From assembly GCF_006714895.1 (NCBI RefSeq), contig NZ_VFME01000001.1, positions 1,550,001 through 1,614,000 of the forward strand: a DNA stretch of 64,000 nucleotides. The letters are read 5' to 3'. The notes beneath the pieces were generated by a model that saw only the letters and a program-made list of their open reading frames with translations, had not been told where the DNA came from and made no database searches. Below are positions 16,805 to 26,119 of this stretch, in pieces. Within the stretch, counting starts at the first letter, position 1. Each line of letters opens with the position of its first letter. The position numbers were made by a program, and so were the translations under genes. The DNA is from Gramella sp. Hel_I_59. Its GTDB lineage: Bacteria > Bacteroidota > Bacteroidia > Flavobacteriales > Flavobacteriaceae.

Positions 16805-19786
16805 TTATCGTTGCAAATGTAATTTCAGGCTAACTACGGTTCCTTTTCCAGGCTCAGATTCTATGTGCAGCGCATCTTCAATCTCATAGCCTAAAAGGAC
16901 AAGCCTTTCTTTCACTAAGCTTAAACCTTTGGAATTATGTAGCGGATTCTTTCCAGCGGCCGAAAAACCAGAACCATTGTCGATGATTTTGCAGCACAGA
17001 GCATGCTCATCCAGCTTTTTAAAAATTATATCCAGTTTTGGATCTATGCTTTCAACGGTAAATGCATGAACAAATACGTTTTCGACAAATGTTTGAAGAA
17101 TCATGGTAGGAACCTCTACATCATAAGTGTCGATCGTAGGATCCAACTCAAAATTAACCTCTACGGCATTATTCATCCGAGTGTTTTCAACCCGTATGTA
17201 AGATTGTAAATATTCGATCTCTTCAACCAGTAAAATCGTAGGTTTGGTACAGTGATCAAGGTTAAGGCGAATGAGTTTGGCAAAATCACCCAGGAATATC
17301 GTGGCGTTATCAATATCGCTATCCATAATATAATTCTGAATGGAATTCATAGCATTGAAGATAAAATGCGGATTCATTTGAGCGAGTAAAGCTTCCATTT
17401 TAGTTTCTTCAAACCTCCTTTGGATAGCACGCTTTTGCCGTTCGAATCGTTTGTTCTTAGCAAGTTCGTATTTATAGATCGCGTAAACGATCGCCATTAG
17501 TGCTAGAAAAATATAGGTAAAGAACCACCAGGTTTTCCAGAATGGTGGTTTAATGTTGAAGTTGAGAACGTTCTGAGAGTATCTTAATCCTGTACTGGAA
17601 TCCAGAACACGAACCTGGACCTCATATTTATTAGCTGGAAGGTATGGCAATAAAATTTCAGAATTGGAGGTTGGAGTACTCCATTCTTCATCCTGATTTA
17701 GCCTGTATTGATATTGTAATTTCTTAGGATATGGATGAGCATTAGTAGAAAAGCTGAGCAGCACTGTATTCTCATCGTAATCAAGATCGAGATCATTTAA
17801 AGTATTTTCAGGTAGATTGTATTCACTGTTATTAACAAATAGATCTTTTAGCTGAATGCCGGTTACACGATTTGACGAAGCAAGAATTTCTTCGATATTA
17901 ACCCTGAAAATCCCATTTTCACTTCCAATATGCAATTCATCGTTTTCGATTTTACTGCTGAAAAACGGCTGTTCCAGGCCTTGTTCTTCGTCCAGAATGA
18001 TGAATCTGTCCTTCTCGACCAGCGTTATACCACGTTCGGTCCCAATAATTAGAGTTGTGCCATAAGAGTTTAGAAACGAAATGGTGTTTCCCTGAATACT
18101 GGCTCGGGGTATTTTGCGTACTATTTCAAAGGCTTTAGGCCTATCCCGGATAATGTATACATCACCAAATTCACTGGAAACAGCCAGGTTGTCGTTGTGA
18201 GATACAATATGGCGAAGATTTTTTTCCTTCCAGATTTTAGAATTCAGAAAAGATTGGAATCGGCCATTTTCATATTTATAAAGACCAGAAAATACTGATG
18301 TGAAATAGGTTTTATTTTCAGTTTGCAAACTGCTTACCACCATAGTTGGTGTATCCTTGTGGTCTTGTGCATAATATTTGTAGGACAGTTTTATCGGATC
18401 GTCGTAAATTCGAACACCTCCATACGGATTGGTTTCGATCAATTTCCCATCATTCGTGAAATTGATCTCTTCTGAATGCAATGGTAAATAGGAGTGCAGT
18501 AATCCATCAGTATTAATTGCAAATAAGCCAATATTAGAATTTATCCAATAAAGGTTATTTGAAGTTTTGATATCATAGAACTGAATATCGCTGGCCACGG
18601 TAGAATGATCCAGTTCGTAAAATTGATCTTCATGCTTCGGAAGGACTGTCGAGGTGGTATTAATATAATTCTGCTGCCAATTCTTGAACTTTCTCAAAGG
18701 AATATTGATCTGTTCATTTGCAGACTTTAACTGAATCCCCTCGTTCATCATATAAGCTGAAGTTCCATTGATCGCAGCAAAAGCTTGATAATGATGGCCG
18801 CTCTGTTCGAGGAATCTTACCAAAGGCTTTAACTGGATCTCGTAAAGTCCAGAGTTCAATGTTCCTACGTATAATCTTTCAAAAGACGCGTCGTAAGCAA
18901 GCGAAAATGCGTCTTTTCCCGTTATCCCAAAAGATTTTGAGCGATTACTGAAATTTTCGTTCAGCTCAAATATACCTCCGTTACTATCATAAATTCCCCA
19001 GGCTGCGGCATAGATAATAGAGTCCCTCGTTTTTACATAGTCCCAGATTATTGAACTTCCAAATTCTTTTGAAGTAAGCTTCCCCGGTTGGATATATTCT
19101 GAAATTTCAGATTTTATATAATGCCCCTTATTGCTACTGAATATGCTGTTATTGTCAACGAAAGCAGCATATATATACTTTTGATCGTTTGCCTGTTTTA
19201 AGCTGAAAGACCCTTCCGAAGTAACTTTAAAAACTCCAGTTCTATAGGTTGTAACATATAGTTCCTTTTCAAATTCGAAAAATCCGGAAACTCTTAGTAG
19301 AGCCTCAGATCCTTCATTTTTCCAGGACTGAATGTCGAATGTATTTATATCAATTCTTGAGACACCATCACTGGTTCCAACGTAGATGTAGTCTTCGTAT
19401 GGGAAAAGATGGACGATCTCATCATGAACTAGACCGTCTTTTGTGGAGAGATTCTTGAAATCATCACCATCGAAAACACTGATCCCGCCACCATAACTTC
19501 CAAACCAGATCCTGTTCTGCATATCTTCAGTGATCGCCCAGCAGCTATTCAGGGCGAGACCATCTTCTTCGAAATAGCTTTGAAAAATATTATTTTGCTT
19601 ACTTACAATTCCATTCTCGGTACCTATCCATAGCACATTATTGCTATCAACGAACAATGCGCGGACTGCATTATTCGGTAATTCATTCGCAGCAGAATAG
19701 TTTCTGGAGGGAAAGTTCTGGGCCCAGATGAACTGGACACAAAAAAGAAGGCCTATAAAGCTTCTATTGATTTTGTAAGATAGCAT
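16805..19786 (-). CDS. two-component propeller sensor kinase, LytS-type
   Basis: 993 residues. An N-terminal membrane or signal segment (SFIGLLFCVQFIWAQ) is followed by ~600 residues of beta-propeller repeats (LFVDSNNVLWIGTENGI; ITEDMQNRIWFGSYGGGISV), a Y_Y_Y-like domain (YQYRLNQDEEWSTP ... ILLPYLPANKYEVQVRV), one transmembrane helix (WWFFTYIFLALMAIVYAIY), and a His_kinase domain with LLAQMNPHFIFNAMNSIQNYI and a C-terminal ATPase domain (IIDNGSGFSAAG, NSKGLSLVKERL). Sensing is periplasmic, kinase cytoplasmic. The 5' end of the frame overlaps the LytTR regulator gene by 23 bp, so the two are co-translated partners. Confidence 0.9.
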   Translation of the reverse strand: MLSYKINRSFIGLLFCVQFIWAQNFPSRNYSAANELPNNAVRALFVDSNNVLWIGTENGIVSKQNNIFQSYFEEDGLALNSCWAITEDMQNRIWFGSYGGGISVFDGDDFKNLSTKDGLVHDEIVHLFPYEDYIYVGTSDGVSRIDINTFDIQSWKNEGSEALLRVSGFFEFEKELYVTTYRTGVFKVTSEGSFSLKQANDQKYIYAAFVDNNSIFSSNKGHYIKSEISEYIQPGKLTSKEFGSSIIWDYVKTRDSIIYAAAWGIYDSNGGIFELNENFSNRSKSFGITGKDAFSLAYDASFERLYVGTLNSGLYEIQLKPLVRFLEQSGHHYQAFAAINGTSAYMMNEGIQLKSANEQINIPLRKFKNWQQNYINTTSTVLPKHEDQFYELDHSTVASDIQFYDIKTSNNLYWINSNIGLFAINTDGLLHSYLPLHSEEINFTNDGKLIETNPYGGVRIYDDPIKLSYKYYAQDHKDTPTMVVSSLQTENKTYFTSVFSGLYKYENGRFQSFLNSKIWKEKNLRHIVSHNDNLAVSSEFGDVYIIRDRPKAFEIVRKIPRASIQGNTISFLNSYGTTLIIGTERGITLVEKDRFIILDEEQGLEQPFFSSKIENDELHIGSENGIFRVNIEEILASSNRVTGIQLKDLFVNNSEYNLPENTLNDLDLDYDENTVLLSFSTNAHPYPKKLQYQYRLNQDEEWSTPTSNSEILLPYLPANKYEVQVRVLDSSTGLRYSQNVLNFNIKPPFWKTWWFFTYIFLALMAIVYAIYKYELAKNKRFERQKRAIQRRFEETKMEALLAQMNPHFIFNAMNSIQNYIMDSDIDNATIFLGDFAKLIRLNLDHCTKPTILLVEEIEYLQSYIRVENTRMNNAVEVNFELDPTIDTYDVEVPTMILQTFVENVFVHAFTVESIDPKLDIIFKKLDEHALCCKIIDNGSGFSAAGKNPLHNSKGLSLVKERLVLLGYEIEDALHIESEPGKGTVVSLKLHLQR

Positions 19787-20513
19787 TGATGAATTCCTCT
19801 TCTTTACGGAAGGAAACCGGAAGTTTCTCCCCGTTGGTTAACTCAACTTCCTTGTTCGCTTTATGATAGCGCACAACAAAGTTCAGGTTGATAACATAAC
19901 TTTTATGTATTCTTAGAAATGCTGAAGGGAGGATTTCCTCTACAAACTTAAGTGTTTTTGTGGCAGTTTTTGTAGTTCCATCAATACCTTTGATCGAACA
20001 ATAATTACTCTCAGCCTTACAATGTAGGATCTGGTTGGAATGAATCAGCTCAAAACCTTCCAGCGTTGGGAAGGCCAGTTTTGCTATATTTTGATCATTT
20101 ACATTCAGGTTCTCGAGTAGTAACGTCAGTTTATCTTTAGTAGATAATTTTCTTTTGCGTTCCTCAAAACGTTTGATCGCATCTCCCAGGTCAATATGAT
20201 TGATGGGTTTCAGGATATAATCTAGAGCGCTTTGCCTTATAGCCTGAACGGCGAAACGATTATGTGCGGTGGTAAAGATCACTTCAAAATTAATAAGTTC
20301 GAACTGCTTGAATAATTCAAAACCGCTCTTTTCCGGCATCTGAATATCAAGAAAAACCAATTCAGGTGCGTAGTTATTGATAGCAATAACGCCAGAGTCA
20401 ACAGAATGGCATTTAGCTACAATATTAAATTTGTTGGGGAAATGCCTTAGAAGTGTTTTTTCAAGTACATTTTGAGCACTTAATTCATCGTCGATGATGA
20501 CTACTTTTATCAT
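19764..20513 (-). CDS. LytTR-family response regulator
   Basis: 249 residues. The N-terminal receiver domain has the acidic pair in VVIIDDE, the phospho-acceptor Asp in LVFLDIQMPEKSGFE and the Lys in ALDYILKPINH. The C-terminal LytTR DNA-binding domain has IHSNQILHCKAESNYCSI and the FLRIHKSYVINLNFV motif. Precedes and overlaps the propeller kinase gene by 23 bp, so it is its cognate regulator. The targets are not evident from the window. Confidence 0.92.
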   Translation of the reverse strand: MIKVVIIDDELSAQNVLEKTLLRHFPNKFNIVAKCHSVDSGVIAINNYAPELVFLDIQMPEKSGFELFKQFELINFEVIFTTAHNRFAVQAIRQSALDYILKPINHIDLGDAIKRFEERKRKLSTKDKLTLLLENLNVNDQNIAKLAFPTLEGFELIHSNQILHCKAESNYCSIKGIDGTTKTATKTLKFVEEILPSAFLRIHKSYVINLNFVVRYHKANKEVELTNGEKLPVSFRKEEEFINAILQNQ

Positions 20514-20527
20514 TACTATTACTATTT

Positions 20528-20560
20528 AAAAAAAATAAATCCCGATTAATAATCTGGGAT
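20528..20560 (-). terminator. terminator of the amidohydrolase gene
   Basis: On the minus strand ATCCCAGATT pairs with AATCGGGAT (one bulge) and is followed by TTTATTTTTTT. It lies just after the amidohydrolase stop and just before the LytTR regulator gene. Confidence 0.7.
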
Positions 20561-20579
20561 CATTCTGTAATATTCGTTG

Positions 20580-21827
20580 TTATTCAGTTTTTAAGATTAT
20601 CGCAGGTTCGTTGGTAAATGTTTGCTTACCATTTTTAAAACCTGCAATTGGCTGGGCAATACTTCGTACGGCATCGATAGAAGAATTAGTTTCCAGTATG
20701 AGTAAAGTTGCCGGTGAACCTTCTTTTATAGGCTTATACATACCCATTAAAAGCGCGGCATTTTCGCCTATCATCCTGTAAACTTCTTCCAGTTCATCAT
20801 CTTTGGCAATCTGAGCAATATTCGCATACATATTACCCATGCGAAGAAGTGAAGCGTCTCCAAATGGTGTAAAAGCATTTAAAATATTATTGCTGGAAAT
20901 GGTAGTTCTTATCCCGAAATTAGCGAGTTCATTGGCATTTACCATTCCGCGTGGGATTAATTTCTCGTAATCTCTTCCATTCAGGAAAATATCGGTTGCC
21001 GGTAAAACGGTGAGAGTAATTTTAGCTTCCAATAATAAACTGAACATTCTCTTTTTTTGCTCCGCGGTCATTGCTGATATTTTAGTGATATGACCAATTG
21101 AAACTCGACCTTGATACGCTCGTTTTCTCACTTCCTCTGCAATCTTCGGAATACTGGAATTTTCAGGATCCAGATCAAAATCAAGATGAAAGTCAACATC
21201 TACATCATATTCCTGGGCAATATCAAAGATCATTTCTATATGTGCTGAAGGATCTTCATCCTTATAAGGGCAGCCGCCTATCAAATCTGCGCCATTTACC
21301 AGTGCCTGTTTGATAAGCTGTTGGGTAGCACTCCTCCCGGTAAGTCCTTCCTGGGCGAAAGCACAGATTTCCATATCGATAGCAAATGCATATTGATGCC
21401 TGACTTTTTGAATAGCCTTTAGAGATCGAAGTTCCGTTTTGGGATCGGTTTCTACGAAGGTTCGCATTCCCATAGTTCCCTTTTTGATTGCCATTTCAAC
21501 TACTTTCGCGGCGCGTTGATATACGTCTTCTTCTGTAAATGATTTTTTGGCTTTACCGGTCTGTTCTACTGCTTCTTCTAAAGTTCCTTCTTCAATAGTG
21601 CAACGGTCCAGAATACACGCTTTATCGAGATGAATATGGCTCTCAAAAAAGCCCGGAGAAACGAAATGACCTCTGGCATCATAACTATTTATGGTAGTAA
21701 TATCTTCTGAAGAATTTTCGAATACTGAAACAATCTTAGCGATTTCTCCATCCAGAATTCTAATGTTCACAAGATCTTCATGACCTTCTATTCTTGCATT
21801 TTTAATTTCCAGGTCATATTGACTCAT
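20580..21827 (-). CDS. amidohydrolase of the cytosine-deaminase-like group
   Basis: 415 residues. Metal-dependent hydrolase fold: N-terminal beta-sandwich strands, then PGFFESHIHLDKA (first two metal His), VDFHLDFDLDPE (third His) and VSIGHITKIS (fourth His). The closest general resemblance is to CodA. However, the position of the CodA HDD metal Asp reads ISSNNILNAFTPFGD, with Asn instead of Asp, and the catalytic Glu after the third His is not conserved. It is therefore probably not a cytosine deaminase; the substrate is unknown. Followed by its own terminator. Confidence 0.75.
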   Translation of the reverse strand: MSQYDLEIKNARIEGHEDLVNIRILDGEIAKIVSVFENSSEDITTINSYDARGHFVSPGFFESHIHLDKACILDRCTIEEGTLEEAVEQTGKAKKSFTEEDVYQRAAKVVEMAIKKGTMGMRTFVETDPKTELRSLKAIQKVRHQYAFAIDMEICAFAQEGLTGRSATQQLIKQALVNGADLIGGCPYKDEDPSAHIEMIFDIAQEYDVDVDFHLDFDLDPENSSIPKIAEEVRKRAYQGRVSIGHITKISAMTAEQKKRMFSLLLEAKITLTVLPATDIFLNGRDYEKLIPRGMVNANELANFGIRTTISSNNILNAFTPFGDASLLRMGNMYANIAQIAKDDELEEVYRMIGENAALLMGMYKPIKEGSPATLLILETNSSIDAVRSIAQPIAGFKNGKQTFTNEPAIILKTE

Positions 21828-21941
21828 AATTATCTATTTCTTTTAAAAATTATGATGTTTTTCTTCTTAAGGCTCTAATGTATTTAAAAAAGGTCATATT
21901 TATACTGAATTTGTAGCTGTCATGTTATAAGTTGTTGAAAT

Positions 21942-22682
21942 ATGAGATATATAGGTGTGGACGGTTGTAAATTTGGCTGGGTTTCAGTTTGTTTTTCTAC
22001 GGAAGAGATTACTGCGGTAGAAAATTTAGAGAACCTTATATCTTTCTATCCAGCTCAGGCTTTAATCTTTATTGATATTCCAATTGGCCTGAAGAGCGAA
22101 AAAAATAAGTTGCGAAATTGCGAGGAACTGGCCCGACAGTTCCTTCCGAAGAACAGGAAATCAAGCATTTTTCCTGTGCCTTGCAGAGAAAGTCTCCAAG
22201 CCGAAACATATTCGGAAGCTTCACATATTAATAAAGCCATTTTAGGCAAAGGTATTTCAAAGCAGACCTGGTTCATTATTTCTAAGATCAAAGAAATAGA
22301 TCAGTTTTTGGTTCAGAATAAACAAGAACGAAATAATATTAAAGAATCACATCCAGAAATTTCCTTTCAGTTCTTAAACGATGGAAAGCCTTTAAAATAC
22401 ACGAAGAAAACTGAAAACGGAATTTTTGAAAGGCTGCACATATTATCGCAATTTAAACCCGAAGCTGAAAAATTATACAAACTTGGTTTAAAGGAATATC
22501 GACGCAAGGAGGTAGCAAAAGATGATTTGTTAGATGCAATGTGCCTGGCTATTACGGCTGAACTTTCAGAAAATTATGAAAAGCGCATACCGATACAACC
22601 AGAAAAAGACGAGTACGGAATAGAAATGGCCATTTATTATGCGGATTTATCACGATTACATAAAAAATGCCCGAAAACTTAA
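21942..22682 (+). CDS. DUF429 domain protein
   Basis: 246 residues. Matches DUF429: the N-terminal YIGVDGCKFGWVSV strand-loop with Asp, IFIDIPIGLKS near residue 50, SSIFPVPCRESL, QTWFIISKIKEID, the central ESHPEISFQFLN and the C-terminal KDDLLDAMCLAITA. The pattern of acidic residues resembles an RNase H-like fold, so a nuclease is possible, but the function is not established. Transcribed alone, divergent from the amidohydrolase and convergent with katG. Confidence 0.85.
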   Translation: MRYIGVDGCKFGWVSVCFSTEEITAVENLENLISFYPAQALIFIDIPIGLKSEKNKLRNCEELARQFLPKNRKSSIFPVPCRESLQAETYSEASHINKAILGKGISKQTWFIISKIKEIDQFLVQNKQERNNIKESHPEISFQFLNDGKPLKYTKKTENGIFERLHILSQFKPEAEKLYKLGLKEYRRKEVAKDDLLDAMCLAITAELSENYEKRIPIQPEKDEYGIEMAIYYADLSRLHKKCPKT

Positions 22683-22697
22683 GTAATCGGGCATCTT
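22667..22697. terminator. hairpin terminator between DUF429 gene and katG
   Basis: ATGCCCGA (22667-22674) pairs with TCGGGCAT (22687-22694); A-rich left flank and moderately T-rich right flank. It overlaps the last codons of the DUF429 gene. Confidence 0.6.
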
Positions 22698-22716
22698 ATT
22701 ATTTAAATATTTCTAC

Positions 22717-25014
22717 TTAATCGTCTTTAACATCGTATCTGTCCAGCATCATAACTTTATCCCAGGCTTTTACAAAGTCACGAACAAATCTTTCTTTTCC
22801 ATCTTCAGCACCATAAACTTCAGCAATATTTCTTAGCTGAGCATTAGATCCAAAAATAAGATCACAACGAGTAGCGGTGTATTTCACATTTCTATTTCCC
22901 CGATCTTTAATATCAAAAATCATTTCCTCGTCATTTTGTGGCACCCATTCATAGTCCATACTTAGAAGTACCTTGAAGAAGTCGTTGGTAAGAACACCTG
23001 GACGGTCTGTAAATAAACCATGTCTGGAACGATCAAAGTTTTGTTCTAAGACACGCAATCCACCTGTAAGCACGGTCCATTCTGGTGCGCTTAACGTGAG
23101 CAATTGCGCTCTGTCCAGGAAAATTCTTTCCGGCGGCACATTGTATCCAACTTTATCATTGTGATAATTTTTGAATCCGTCTGAAACCGGTTTTAACCAG
23201 TCAAAACTTTCCTCATCGGTTTGTTCCTGGGTTGCATCATTACGACCCGGCGTAAAAGGCACTTGAATATCAAATCCAGCATCTTTTGCCGCTTTCTCTA
23301 TGGCGGCGCAACCACCAAGAACCACAAGATCTGCTAGTGAAACTTTTTTATTTCCACTCTGGTTGTTATCAAAATCAGATTTCAGGCCTTTGTATGCTTC
23401 AAGAACTTTGTTCAATTCATCTGGCCTGTTAAGGTCCCAGTTGTTCTGAGGTTCCAGGGCTATACGTGCTCCATTGGCACCACCACGTTTATCACTATTA
23501 CGATAGATGGCTGCAGAGGACCATGCTGCTGAAACCAAAGCAGACACGCTTAAACCGGTATCAAGGATTTTTCGTTTTAAATCAGCTATATCACTATTAT
23601 CAATGAGATCATAATCTATCTTCGGGATCGGATCCTGCCACAGCAAGTCTTCTTCCGGAACTTCAGGCCCTAGATAACGATCTTTAGGTCCCATGTCTCT
23701 ATGGGTAAGTTTGTACCATGCTCTTGAAAAAGCATCAGTAAAATACTCAAAATCATTCAGGAATTTGTTGCACACCTTGCGATACTCTGGATCTACCTTT
23801 AATGCGATATCGGAAGTCATCATCATCAAATCATTCGATTTCCCTGCTTCATGAGCATCTGGTGTTTTTGGAGCATTTTCATCCACCGGAGTCCATTGCA
23901 CAGCACCTGCGGGACTTTCGGTCTTTTTCCAATCGAATTTGAAGAGATTTATCAAATAGTCATTATCCCAGTTGGTTGGATCTGGTGTCCACGAACCTTC
24001 AATTCCATTGGTCATCGTATATTTCCCAAAACCTGTACCTTCTGGATTCTGCCATCCCATTCCCATAGCCTGCAAAGGAGCAGCTTCCGGGGAAGGTCCA
24101 ATTTTATCTGCGCTAACCATACCGTGACTTTTTCCGAAGGCATGTCCACCAGCAATAAGAGCGACGGTTTCTTCATCATTCATAGCCATACGCTTAAATG
24201 ATTCCCGAATTGCCATCGCAGAATCCATAGGCTCCCCATTTCCTCCCGGACCTTCAGGATTTACATATATTAAGGCCTGATGTGTGGCTGCCAGAGGATT
24301 TTCCAGATCACGGTTTGGATCTGAAGGTTCTCCTTTCCAACGAAGCTTCTGGGTTACCATCTCTTCAGGATGTCCATCATAGTACTCACCAACTTTAGAT
24401 TCTTTAAATGGTTTGCCATTCCAGAATTCTGGTCCCCAGTAGGTACTACGATCTGGCTCCCAGGCATCGCGTCTACCACCGGCATAACCAAATGTGGGGA
24501 AGTTCATAATTTCCAGTGCGCAGTTCCCGGTAAGAACGATAAGATCTGCCCAGGAAATAGATGCGCCATATTTTTGTTTGATTGGCCAGATAAGTCTTCT
24601 TGATTTATCAATATTCCCGTTATCCCACCAGGAATTGATAGGGCCGAAGCGTTGTAAAGCCTGTCCAGCTCCACCGCGACCGTCGGCAATACGATAAGTA
24701 CCGGCAGAGTGCCAGGCCATTCGTATCATTTGAGGCCCATAGTTATTATAATCTGCAGGCCACCAGTCTTTGGATTCTACCAATAATTGCTTTATTTCGT
24801 TTTTAAGCTGTTCGAGGTCAATTTTATTGAAGGCTTCTTTGTAATCGAAATCGCTTAAAGGATTCGCAACCGCCGATTCCTGATGTAATAATTCAACCTG
24901 TAGTCGGTTGGGCCACCAATCATCTAGCTGCGGCTTCGAGCCAATTGCTCCGCCAACCCTTGTTCCTCTAAATGGACATTTTGCTAGATTGTCTGGATTA
25001 TCCATGTCTTTCAT
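22717..25014 (-). CDS. katG: catalase-peroxidase
   Basis: 765 residues, full length for bifunctional KatG with both halves. The active half shows the distal site [13 protein letters not shown] (Arg-Trp-His), the adduct Tyr in [16 protein letters not shown], the adduct Met in [10 protein letters not shown] and the proximal His in [13 protein letters not shown]. The C-terminal half is the structural duplicate lacking heme. Cytoplasmic removal of peroxide, with peroxidase activity. Transcribed alone; the upstream 430 bp should hold its promoter and peroxide-responsive control. Confidence 0.96.
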   Translation of the reverse strand: MKDMDNPDNLAKCPFRGTRVGGAIGSKPQLDDWWPNRLQVELLHQESAVANPLSDFDYKEAFNKIDLEQLKNEIKQLLVESKDWWPADYNNYGPQMIRMAWHSAGTYRIADGRGGAGQALQRFGPINSWWDNGNIDKSRRLIWPIKQKYGASISWADLIVLTGNCALEIMNFPTFGYAGGRRDAWEPDRSTYWGPEFWNGKPFKESKVGEYYDGHPEEMVTQKLRWKGEPSDPNRDLENPLAATHQALIYVNPEGPGGNGEPMDSAMAIRESFKRMAMNDEETVALIAGGHAFGKSHGMVSADKIGPSPEAAPLQAMGMGWQNPEGTGFGKYTMTNGIEGSWTPDPTNWDNDYLINLFKFDWKKTESPAGAVQWTPVDENAPKTPDAHEAGKSNDLMMMTSDIALKVDPEYRKVCNKFLNDFEYFTDAFSRAWYKLTHRDMGPKDRYLGPEVPEEDLLWQDPIPKIDYDLIDNSDIADLKRKILDTGLSVSALVSAAWSSAAIYRNSDKRGGANGARIALEPQNNWDLNRPDELNKVLEAYKGLKSDFDNNQSGNKKVSLADLVVLGGCAAIEKAAKDAGFDIQVPFTPGRNDATQEQTDEESFDWLKPVSDGFKNYHNDKVGYNVPPERIFLDRAQLLTLSAPEWTVLTGGLRVLEQNFDRSRHGLFTDRPGVLTNDFFKVLLSMDYEWVPQNDEEMIFDIKDRGNRNVKYTATRCDLIFGSNAQLRNIAEVYGAEDGKERFVRDFVKAWDKVMMLDRYDVKDD

Positions 25015-25446
25015 ACTGAATGTTTTGAAGTTTTGAAATGAATTAAAATAAGAACGTCAATATTTTTCTTCTGAAGTTCATTCTGAACATGCCAAACTTG
25101 GAAAATGGAGTAGATAAGATTTGATTCTCAACATTCTAAAAGCAAAGGGAGTTAAAAGGAAAATGGTGGACGTAATTAAATTTTAGTTTATGAGCAGAAT
25201 TTAGGAAGATGTACCTGAAATTCAGGCTGTGCGGCGTTAAACTTTTTTTAAATATTTATCGCTTGCTTAAAGTAGACTTAGAGAATTCGCAGTGCACGAT
25301 AGGTTGTTGTACGAAATTGAAAATAAATAGCTATAATTTCTTTTCAGTATTATTTCACTTCCAATAGTAAATTGTAGCAGGATTGTATTATTAGAAGAAC
25401 AAATTAATCATGCGGGACGTTCCATGTTTTTTATAAGGCACCACTA
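25015..25446. other. intergenic region upstream of katG
   Basis: No open frame of note. It contains the near-palindrome CCTGAAATTCAGG (around 25212-25224) as the only visible dyad. It should contain the katG promoter at its left end and the terminator of the response-regulator gene at its right end, but I could not pick out either with confidence. Confidence 0.4.
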
Positions 25447-26112
25447 TTAGATTAATTGTAGATCCTTCATGATAGATATTAAATGCGGATTCGTATTCGC
25501 TCTAAATTCATCCCTTAATTCCTTCAGCCTTTTTTCGATCGCACTTTTACTACTTGGCCTGATATTCTTATCTTTTAATTCCTTTTGAATTTCGTCCTGG
25601 GTAAAACCATTTGCCAGATATTTCACAATATTTATCTCGAAATCATTTAAAGTAAGCACATTATTCTGGTTAAGGATCTTTTCGATTGACGGAGAATTAT
25701 AATTTTCACCTTCATTCAAATTCAGAATCGCCTCTTTCAATTCTTTTAATCCACTACGGTCTTTGCAAACATAGGCATCTATATTTCCGCTTGCCCAGAG
25801 TTCTCTGACCGTTTGAGGATGGTCTTCTATCGAGTTCACGATAACTTTAAGTTGAGGATCTTCGAGTTTTAATGCCGAGATCAGTTCTTTTCCGGAAGTC
25901 AGTTTTTCTTCCCGGTAATCTGGTTTGAAGGAAAGATCACAAATTAGAAGATCATAAGGTTTGCCTTCCTGAATGGCTTTTTTTGCCAGAAGCCAAGCTT
26001 TATCACAATATTGCGCGTGATCTACCTGTGCAATTTTCAAATCTTTCAAAATAAAAGCGACAGCATGATTTATACTGTCCATATCTTCAGCAACCAGAAC
26101 TTTTTTAAACAT
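25447..26112 (-). CDS. response regulator (receiver plus HTH)
   Basis: 221 residues. Receiver domain: VLVAEDMDSIN acidic pocket, phospho-acceptor Asp in YDLLICDLSFKPDY, VIVNSIEDHP and a C-terminal VCKDRSGLKELKEAI (the Lys switch region). The C-terminal ~75 residues contain a NarL/LuxR-like helix-turn-helix (LNDFEINIVKYLANGFTQDE). Lies 8 bp after the stop of the TPR sensor kinase, with which it forms a two-component pair. Confidence 0.85.
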   Translation of the reverse strand: MFKKVLVAEDMDSINHAVAFILKDLKIAQVDHAQYCDKAWLLAKKAIQEGKPYDLLICDLSFKPDYREEKLTSGKELISALKLEDPQLKVIVNSIEDHPQTVRELWASGNIDAYVCKDRSGLKELKEAILNLNEGENYNSPSIEKILNQNNVLTLNDFEINIVKYLANGFTQDEIQKELKDKNIRPSSKSAIEKRLKELRDEFRANTNPHLISIMKDLQLI

Positions 26113-26119
26113 GTGAAAA

